From NCBI GenBank assembly GCA_015680905.1, contig CM027381.1, forward strand, positions 14,671,501 to 14,735,500: a stretch of DNA of 64,000 nucleotides, given 5' to 3'. Positions 57,151 through 64,000 of this stretch are shown here, piece by piece. The stretch comes from Coptis chinensis. Taxonomy: Eukaryota > Streptophyta > Magnoliopsida > Ranunculales > Ranunculaceae. The notes beneath the pieces are model-generated. The model ran no database searches, was not told the DNA's origin, and saw nothing but the letters and a program-made list of their open reading frames with translations. Both the position numbers and the translations under genes were made by a program. Every line of letters begins with the position of its first letter. Within the stretch, counting starts at the first letter, position 1.

Positions 57151-59200
57151 AAAAATAGGAGGCATTCACTATACTTATTTGTTCCATAATTTCATATAGC
57201 CGGTAAGCCGGCACCAAGCATGGAAGCACAATTGTGACAATAATATCCCTCTCATGCATGCATGCATGATGATGGCTTCACGATTAACAGGAATTCTTAA
57301 ACAAAAAGAAAAATTCAAAGGGAACCTACTTTTAGGAGATTCTTGGCAAGGTCTACATCCCCTACTTTAAATAGGCTGCTATTCACTACTAGAATCCCAA
57401 TTTCACTAGCCTTCACTCTTGTTTTTGTCAAAAGTTCATCTATTTATTTTAAAAAAAAAGTAGTTTTAATGTCAATTCACTTCAACAATTTATTAACCAG
57501 AACACCAACAAAGTAAATCAACCACCAAGGAACACAAACAATAGGTTTGATTCCATTAACAAAGACAAAATACTTGTGGTTCAATAAAACTATTCATTTC
57601 TCACGAACCATCCACTTTAGTCAATTATTCTTCCATGCTAGGAGTTCTACTTACAGAAACACATGCATTTTGGTCCCATCCCCTACTGACTTTGAAGTCT
57701 TAAATAAACATAATCTATCGTGCTAGCTAGTAACACAAGTAACTACAAGAACTATTTTGTTGGATAAGGTTTCACTCAATATCCACCAATTCAGGTGGAC
57801 TCATATGCTACTACACTTCCAGGTCAGTACGTACGTTTGTTTGTATTGTAATACATTACAATTACTCACATAGTATTGTCCAGTATATAGTGCCAAAAAT
57901 AGTAAGCCTCTTATGAATGAATGCTTGAATACATTCATTACAATATTCCATCAAATAACCCATGCCATATAATGAGATAGCTAGTTAACTCTCCTTATTC
58001 CAATTTAACAACACAAAGAATTCTATAACAGAAAACAATTGAATTAAACCATAAACTAGTCCATTTTATACAATACACATTACAGTGAACATTAATAAAT
58101 CATCAAAAGTTCAAATCTTTTGCATAATACACAAAAAAAAAAAAAAAAAAAAAAACTACATCACAATTATCAACTACAATCGAAAATGGTTTGGAACCAA
58201 ATTGGGGAGAGAATTTACCTGAGATGTGTGTTTAAGGAGTTTTAGTGAAAAGTTTAGAGAGTGTGAAATGTTTGGTTGAAGATGGAAGAAACAAACCTGT
58301 GAAAATAAAGGTTGCTCCGACTTAAGAAAACCAAGCATGAAACGAAGATTGATTAAATCAATGATAGGTTCCTAAAGGATTGGACCTGGTAAATGATGGT
58401 TCTAAGTTTTATATATTCACAAAAGGTTCCAATCCTTTAGGAACCACTAACCATCATTGGCATAACCTCGTTTCACATGATGTGGAACCTAAGTTTGATT
58501 GGCATAATAGGTTAGTGGTTGGGACCCGTAAATGATGGTGGTATATTGAAGCCGGCTCATGGAAAGTGAAGGGTTTTACTATACTAAAGGATTGGACTTC
58601 TTTCGGTGATAGCGAGAAGTTCTTTGAGCAGAAGGTACTTGCCACTTCTTTTCACTATTTAGTCTTTACTTCCTAGCTGCGTCGACCTCACTAGATCTAA
58701 TAATCGTTTAGGTAGATTTTTGTGGCATGCTAGTTGTTAAATTTATCTTTTCGCAGTGGGGAGGTGCTAATTTATTGGATCAGCCCTCCTTTTTGCCTTC
58801 TAGTACAAGGCAAAAAGGGATTACTTAAAACCATATTAAATTCTAAATAGTCAAATAATTACCATTCTTCCAATAGCATAACTACCCATAACTGTAAACA
58901 AAGTAGGTTAATAAGGTAATCAGAAACATACAATAAGGATAACAACAGTAAAGACACCATCTCGGGGCTTGTTAAAATCATTTCGGGGGTTCTTTTGCAC
59001 CAATCATAGTTGCCCAAGAAACCACAGTTTTCTCAACCATTTTATCAAAAAGCGTACTAAGGAAAGCAACAAGTAGCTCAAAACATATAACAAAATGGGT
59101 GTCTAGAATTCAAAAGAATTGAATCAAATATAACATTATAAAAATAAAAAATAAAAAATAGAAAGATAAAACAGTTACCTGAAACAGAGCTATATAAGTA
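57151..59200. other. MULE right-hand interior, non-coding
   Basis: AT-rich, no domain recognised. Includes a run of about 21 A at 58134-58154 and a foldback at 58367-58445. It probably holds the leader and promoter of the minus-strand PMD gene. Confidence 0.45.
58367..58445. repeat. Foldback repeat
   Basis: GGTTCCTAAAGGATTGGACC (58367-58386) and its complement GGTTCCAATCCTTTAGGAACC (58425-58445; one extra base) are separated by 38 bp. Flanking 'aaatgatggt' and 'accatcatt' extend the pairing. Confidence 0.8.
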
Positions 59201-59314
59201 GTATAGTTTCAAAGACACCAACTGAGTTTCTCTGTGTAGTGATGAACAGTTACAAAGAGTGTTTGAAGAGAAGAGATAATTCCGTACTTTGTTAATTGAA
59301 TTGAGATCGAGAGT

Positions 59315-59480
59315 TTGTGTTTGTGGGTTTTTAGTCGAGCACGAAATCGAGGGTTTGAAGCAGAAATCGCGAAATCAAAATTGAGTGTTTGTGTTTGTGG
59401 GTTTTGGTCGAGCGCGAAATCGAGGGTTTGAAGCAAAAATTGCTAAATCGAAATGGAATGTTTGTGTTTGTGGGGTTGCC
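59315..59480 (-). repeat. Two tandem ~77-bp units near the right MULE end
   Basis: Units with 'GTGTTTGTGTTTGTGGGTTT', GTCGAGC and GAAATCGAGGGTTTGAAGCA recur at about 59308, 59383 and (partly) 59457. Subterminal repeats of this kind are usual in MULEs. Confidence 0.75.
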
Positions 59481-59627
59481 GGTTTGCCGGTTTTTGGGTA
59501 TTTAGTTTGGGGGTGTATGATTTATGAGTTGCGCCCAACACAATGGGCAGACCCCGGCCCAACTCGGCCCAACTCGGGATCTGCCCAACACAAATTGGGG
59601 TCCGCCAGTAATAGGACCCATATTTAT

Positions 59628-60039
59628 TATCTATTATCATTAACTGATAGCAAACAAATCATACAATGAGTTTGGGTGATCTTGGACACACCATAAAAAC
59701 ACTCCCGTATCCAACTTTAAAATAAATAAATAAAATTATTTTAAATACATTTAAGTTCCTAAATTATTCTTTTTTTATTAGGCGTACCCAAGACAAAACA
59801 AGTCATTTACTTATTCTTCTTTCTTTAAAATAAAAATAGATATATTTTTGAATTCTTCTCCAATAATTTACCTCGCTCTCTAGCAACATTTCTCTCACCA
59901 ATAAGCATGAACATGAATCAACTATACCACAGTAATGAGGATGAAAAAAAAAAAAAAAAAAATCAAATTTTGACGAATGGAAGAACTCGGAAAATTATTA
60001 TACTTTGGATGAGTACAATGGACAAGTACAAATACCCAC
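59628..60039. other. Spacer between the MULE and the third CACTA region
   Basis: AT-rich with an A18-A20 run near 59944. No CACTA-type terminus was found here, so the left end of the next element is diverged or truncated. Confidence 0.45.
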
Positions 60040-60059
60040 GTTTTTTGTCCAGCCTAAGT

Positions 60060-60430
60060 CTCAATCAACAACTAATGACATTCGCCAACGGACTACAACA
60101 GTCGGGAAAGAGAATACCCAACGGCCTAAAGCAGTCGGAGAGCCGTCAGAAAATAGCCAATTAGGTTAGCCTACTGAATGTTTTTGACTGCCGGAATAGG
60201 CCGTTGGCTAAAATATGCTACGCCGACGGACGTGTGACGGCTATTAACCATCGGAATGTACCCACTGTCTATGGCCATCGGGAAAACCTTCACTACTCTG
60301 AACCGTCGGAAAGTTACTTATGCCGACGGTCTATGTTGGACGCCAAAGCTGTTTCTGTACCACATGGCAATTGGTCTGTAGCCGTCGGTAAATAATGTTC
60401 CTGCGGACTTCATCTGTCGGAAGAGTTAAT
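60060..60430. repeat. CACTA-like subterminal repeat array
   Basis: About ten degenerate CCGTCGG or CCGACGG motifs at 20-40-bp spacing in both orientations, resembling those at 13250-13640. Confidence 0.75.
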
Positions 60431-60740
60431 TTTTTTTAAGAAAAAAATATTTATTTTTCTTTGCTCACATCAAAATAAGAACCCTATACAACATAACTAA
60501 AACTCTTTAACCCCCAAGATTGCATTGTGAGCACCTTGACTAGATAAACATGTAGAAATGAATCAAGAAGATAAAGCTTACAAATTCATATAGTACACCA
60601 TTGAAACGGGTAAAAACGAGGAGCAAAATCGTTTTAAAACTTACAAATACTAACACCATATAGTCTATTAAACCTTTCACTACACAAGCACAACCAGTCC
60701 CCACTATTGTTCTTTCTCTTGTTGAAGCGCCGAGAGTAGT

Positions 60741-61079
60741 TTAAGATAAAGCTGCTGATTTCAGGTATGCAATGAGATCGACATGTTCATGAGCGAACTT
60801 AAGTCCATGAAAAACCATATTTGTTCTAGGAATGTACTACAAAGCAGAAGAGATATAAATCTTTGTTAAGAAGAGATATTTGTATGAGATCCAAACATCA
60901 TATTATGTTCAAGCAAAGACAATTTAATATTTCAAAGCTTTGAGTTTAATTGTTTATACAAATGATAAAATGTATACAACTACTCACCTTCTTTGGGTTG
61001 AGTAGACATTCATGCAAGGTTGGGTCTCCCCATTTTACAGCCATGTTTTTGTTTGCAGCGGATAATATAGCAATCCCTA
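60741..61079 (-). pseudogene. Captured cytochrome c 3' exons
   Basis: Exon 60988-61079 encodes SAANKNMAVKWGDPTLHECL then LNPKK and ends at GTGAGT. After a 151-bp intron, exon 60741-60836 encodes YIPRTNMVFHGLKFAHEHVD then LIAYLKSAALS and a stop. These are the C-terminal exons of plant mitochondrial cytochrome c ([30 protein letters not shown]). The methionine haem ligand is kept, but conserved PGTK and KKPQ residues are changed, and the haem-binding CxxCH exon is absent. Confidence 0.88.
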
Positions 61080-61267
61080 GGAAATCAGACTAGTATATGT
61101 GTTAGCTCTTCATAGTATGCAAGGGTCATTTTCACCATAGGCAACAACATTACGCTGTAGTTGTGAAAAACGATTTATTGTAATGTTTTCAAGAAATTGA
61201 TAGAAAATGGTAGTCATAACTTAAGATGTAATCTTTCCAAGACATTGATAGCAAATAGCAGTAATAC

Positions 61268-61495
61268 CTTAAACTCTTTAGGGACTTGACCACGAACATC
61301 CACCTCATGGGTTGGTAATGGGAACTGCGGAAGCTTCTGAAAAGGAAAACAATGGTCAATAAACGACCTTTACATGATAAACTGGTTTTATTTATTGATT
61401 TCTTGTGGATTTACCTCGGTAGAACAAGCCCCCCAAAAAAATGCACGCATGCGAAACTGTGGCAGCCCATAACATCCGACAACTAGTAGTCCCAG
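61268..61495 (-). pseudogene. Captured chromomethylase (CMT) DNA methyltransferase fragment
   Basis: Exon about 61415-61495 reads [19 protein letters not shown] then CSTE to a GTAAAT donor. After a 78-bp intron, exon 61268-61336 reads KLPQFPLPTHEVDVRGQVPK then EFK to a donor. In plant chromomethylases (CMT1/2/3) this is the block '[18 protein letters not shown]...EKLPQFPLPTHDV', the conserved QxRxR motif of C5 DNA methyltransferases. CMTs maintain CHG/CHH methylation that silences transposons. Only two of about 20 exons are present, on the same strand as the neighbouring captured pieces. Confidence 0.88.
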
Positions 61496-61499
61496 TCCC

Positions 61500-62090
61500 G
61501 CCTGATAATTCATGGCAACCAAATGCCAAACGGCCTAGTGCCAAGCGACCAAGGTCACTCTTTCAAGCTAATGACTACTAAGGACGAGAGGTGATATTAA
61601 GTGGTAGTGGATGGATCTCTACTGAAGATTTCTCTAGAAAAAAAAGGGATTTCTCTATTGAAGATTTCTCTCTACTGGTGTTATTTGTTGCTTTGGGGTT
61701 CTCTTTCTCCTTACCACTGTATTTTGTGTTTGTACATATGTGAGCTCAAATAAAAGGCAATCTTGCTTGTACTGTAAGTCATCTCAAGTTCTCCAGTCTT
61801 GTACTCTTCTCATAAATATATTAAGACAGACCAAACAAAAAGACCCGGAAAAGTAATGCATTTGATTGTAAAAGTGGATTATGAGTGCATGTAAAATCTT
61901 GATATCCCAATCAATAATAAATAACGGAAAGATAAAGATTTTTTCTTTCTTTCGCAAAGTCTGTGAACATTGTAACTTATACCATCCATTTCAACTTGAC
62001 ACTCACCAGTCTCCATTCCCCAATGTAACACCAGTCAATTGGTTCCCAACTTCCCACAACATCACTAAATTTATAACAAAGTAAATGACA
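61500..62090. other. Unassigned interior between the CMT and EXECUTER fragments
   Basis: No convincing exon. Contains a short repeat 'gatttctctactgaagatttctct' type near 61615-61670. The plus frame 61881-62084 has no recognisable family. Confidence 0.4.
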
Positions 62091-62097
62091 TCCTTAC

Positions 62098-63549
62098 CTG
62101 CATATTGTATGTCTCATTGGCCTCTTTGACAACAAAAATCTTAAATAAGGGAGAGTCCCAGAAGACGCAGTAACCAACTGTCTGAAAAACCAGTCACCAA
62201 CAATGTGAGTTCATAGACAGTGTTCCATGGTATGTCAGAATCAGGACAGAAAAAAACTTCCGTACCTAGGAGTATAACTGCGAGCCACAAACCGGCCTAC
62301 ACCAGGAGTTATTCGAACAATTCTTCCAAAAAGGTCGTTACAATCCTTTAAACAGCCCACCCACCAACCCAACTGCAAATAAAGGTGAAGTATATAAGAT
62401 TATAAGTTAAGCATTAATAAGAAATTGCAAATGTTTCAGAGGTTTTATGTGTTTCCGACTAATCGAGATGCATCCTTTGCGTATACACTAAATGACATAG
62501 TTTTTTAAGGTACTTGATTTAAGAATAAGGTTCCCAAAGAAGTAGAAGTTTGTTAAAAAGAGAAACCAAATCAGTATGGAATTCATGATCAATGGAAAAC
62601 ATCTCCACCACAATCTTTACCCAAATAGATTTAACCAAATTGCTAGTCATAGAAAGTCTGGCGTAAATGTAGTTTCCACAATAGAATAGCATACACGAAG
62701 ATCTCGAAGCCATGCAAGATGGTCCACTAGTATATCTAGACGAGTTTCAATTGATATCCGAGGCAGTATATATTTACACATATAAATATTGAACGCTTAA
62801 ATGATATCTTCAAGAATGTATCAGAAAATAGTTTTTTAATCAAATTAAACTGAATCTTAATGTAACTGAGTTGAACTTGTACAGACATCCTACCTTCAAT
62901 ATTGGCAGTCCCTGACTCCAGTAATCCTAAAAGCCTCTAGTATGGATATGAAGTAGCTTTAAGTTTAATGCTAATCTATATGAAATTATGAAGCTTAACT
63001 TGGTGTGACTAATTGGCTTCTGGCACAAAATGCTGTCCAGAAGCTTCCACATAGCCTTCATATATCTAATAGTGGAGTAAATAACTTTGACTAACTTTCC
63101 CTCTCCACCATAAGTGTCAGAAAAAACTCTTACACAAAAAATTTGGTTCCCGTCCATATTTTAGCATTGGTTATCTTCTCTGATATTTGGGATATCTTAA
63201 ACAACTTCCTGTTATCACTTTCTTAATGTATACACACCCTCATGCACCTTAGACAATTCACAAGCATTAATGTATCGGAATTCGGAAACTTACGAGTCCA
63301 CTCCTTGTAAGCTTACACAACCTTGAAGCAACATGATAACTCTCTTCATCTATTGCATTCTGTCAATAAAAAAACACACAAACCATCAAAACCCGCAAAG
63401 AAACACATAACACATTCATTATTAAAACTAACCTTCAACTGTGACATAATTTCAGCTACAGTGTCTTTCGATGCCGCTTCAGCAATAGATTTTTTCAGCT
63501 TTGAAGCTTCCTCAAAGTCTTCCTTCTCAACTGCATCTTCTAATTGAAA
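62098..63549 (-). pseudogene. Captured EXECUTER (EX1/EX2) fragment, four exons
   Basis: Exons: 63433-63549 ([31 protein letters not shown]; a UVR domain), 63294-63359 ([20 protein letters not shown]), 62266-62372 ([35 protein letters not shown]) and 62098-62181 (QLVTASSGT, then shifted to PLFKIFVVKEANETYNMQ). All are bounded by AG/GT. EXECUTER proteins mediate singlet-oxygen signalling in the chloroplast. One extra base in the last exon shifts the frame. The intron of about 920 bp between exons 2 and 3 may hold further inserted sequence. The transit peptide and the DUF3506 C-terminus are missing. Confidence 0.88.
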
Positions 63550-63622
63550 CTGTATCACATCATAACCATCACATAATAAAATAAAAAACGTGACTTTAAC
63601 ATACAACTAAGAAAAGCAGTAC

Positions 63623-63690
63623 CTTGTCAATGCAACGAGTGGGAAGAAACATAACATCACCTGGTTTATGATTGTTCTATGGCTCAGAAG
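63623..63690 (-). pseudogene. Unassigned exon-like fragment upstream of the EXECUTER piece
   Basis: The frame reads PGDVMFLPTRCIDK, ending at a GT donor (63622). It could be the preceding exon of the captured gene or a piece of another. Family not recognised. Confidence 0.3.
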
Positions 63691-64000
63691 TTCTGGGGCA
63701 TTGCCACTATGATTAGCATCATTCACACTGTCACAGCCCGAATTTCTAAACAATAACAAAGTGAATATTTGAAATATAAATATCTCAAACATCACTAGGT
63801 TCACTTGTTTAAAAACCCAAACTATGACAGAGGATACTACACATACAAACCCTAATAGCTATGTCATAAAAGAAACAACTTAAATTAAAATAATCCCAAT
63901 AATTATCTGCCATTGCTTTATTAAGATATCATCCGTCCAAATAAAATATCAACCAAACTCTCATAAATAAAATTCCTCACTACCATGTTCTCATGCCATG
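63691..64000. other. End of window, no gene recognised
   Basis: AT-rich. Probably the interior of the third CACTA-type element. Confidence 0.35.

Larger units (their letters stand above)
44790..59618 (+). mobile_element. Mutator-like element (MULE) with transposase/OTU and PMD genes, ~14.8 kb
   Basis: The left end (44790: GGTACTTGTTACTGCCGGAC) and the right end, read in reverse complement from 59618 (GGTCCTATTACTGGCGGACC), share an inverted stretch of about 40-45 bp that includes TTGTGTTGGGCAGA. Flanks AATGTTTAT (44781-44789) and CATATTTAT (59619-59627) match at 7 of 9 positions, fitting an aged 9-bp MULE target duplication. Inside, a FAR1/MULE-transposase/OTU gene (+) faces a plant-mobile-domain gene (-). 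A 3.5-kb solo LTR is inserted within the transposase. The transposase is decayed. Confidence 0.8.
60040..64000. mobile_element. CACTA-type element with captured gene fragments, partial (runs off window)
   Basis: 60060-60430 is a dense array of CCGTCGG/CCGACGG-like motifs (for example GAACCGTCGGAAAGT and GCCGACGGTCT), like the subterminal array of the 15.5-kb CACTA and followed by the same kind of A/T-rich run. To its right are minus-strand exon fragments of cytochrome c, a chromomethylase and EXECUTER, the layout seen in the 15.5-kb element. No inverted terminus is visible at the left, and the right end would lie beyond 64000. Confidence 0.55.

Noticed and set aside
61500-64000. Reading the EXECUTER exons as a working host gene
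   Set aside because: One extra base shifts the frame of the 62098-62181 exon, the ends of the gene are missing, and it is followed on the same strand by CMT and cytochrome c pieces; a captured fragment explains it better, though sequence past 64000 is needed.
1-64000. tRNA, rRNA or organellar DNA insert
   Set aside because: I scanned by eye for cloverleaf-type and rRNA-like conserved stretches and recognised none; a tRNAscan/Infernal run would be decisive.

Overview
This is eukaryotic nuclear DNA from a flowering plant: AT-rich, with short GT/AG introns, plant gene families and dense nested transposons. The first gene is closest, from memory, to the tetrahydroprotoberberine/coclaurine N-methyltransferase (TNMT/CNMT) clade. 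The other intact gene is a 2-oxoglutarate dioxygenase of the SRG1/codeine-O-demethylase-like group. That pair suggests, without proving, a benzylisoquinoline-alkaloid plant (Ranunculales, perhaps Papaveraceae). I recognised no tRNA, rRNA or CRISPR.

Layout. 65-868 (+): last four exons of the N-methyltransferase. 1043-4373: small non-autonomous CACTA transposon (ATG target duplication) carrying pieces of a cinnamoyl-CoA-reductase-like gene and a purple acid phosphatase. 4475-6078: old LTR-retroelement ends in tandem. 8027-8820 and 10305-10860: two hAT-type MITEs with perfect 8-bp target duplications, the second inside a LINE RNase H remnant. 11834-13207: possible Helitron. 13220-28696: a 15.5-kb CACTA element (28-bp inverted ends, TTA target duplication) with decayed TnpD and TnpA genes on the minus strand and, 3' of them on the same strand, exon fragments of at least six unrelated host genes: potassium transporter, cellulose-synthase-interactive protein, plasma-membrane H+-ATPase, alpha/beta hydrolase, V-ATPase subunit c and glutamate synthase.

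29002-41983: a 13-kb Ty3/gypsy element of the Tat lineage (362-bp LTRs, ATACG target duplication, two RNase H domains). Its gag-pol is on the minus strand, and an opposite-strand gene with its own TATA box and two tandem-repeat arrays lie toward its 3' end. 42478-44136 (-): intact four-exon dioxygenase gene. 44790-59618: a ~14.8-kb Mutator-like element (MULE) with a FAR1/MULE-transposase/OTU gene (+) facing a plant-mobile-domain (PMD) gene (-). A 3.5-kb solo LTR is inserted in the transposase gene, and arrays of a palindromic motif lie in its first intron and between the convergent genes. 60040-64000: CACTA-type subterminal repeats followed by minus-strand fragments of cytochrome c, a chromomethylase (CMT) and EXECUTER; this element runs off the window.

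The window therefore holds two real host genes about 42 kb apart. Nearly everything between and beyond them is transposon, much of it assembled from captured host exons in one orientation. Family assignments rest on motif recognition by eye, and boundaries rest on inverted ends, target duplications and splice signals visible in the sequence.
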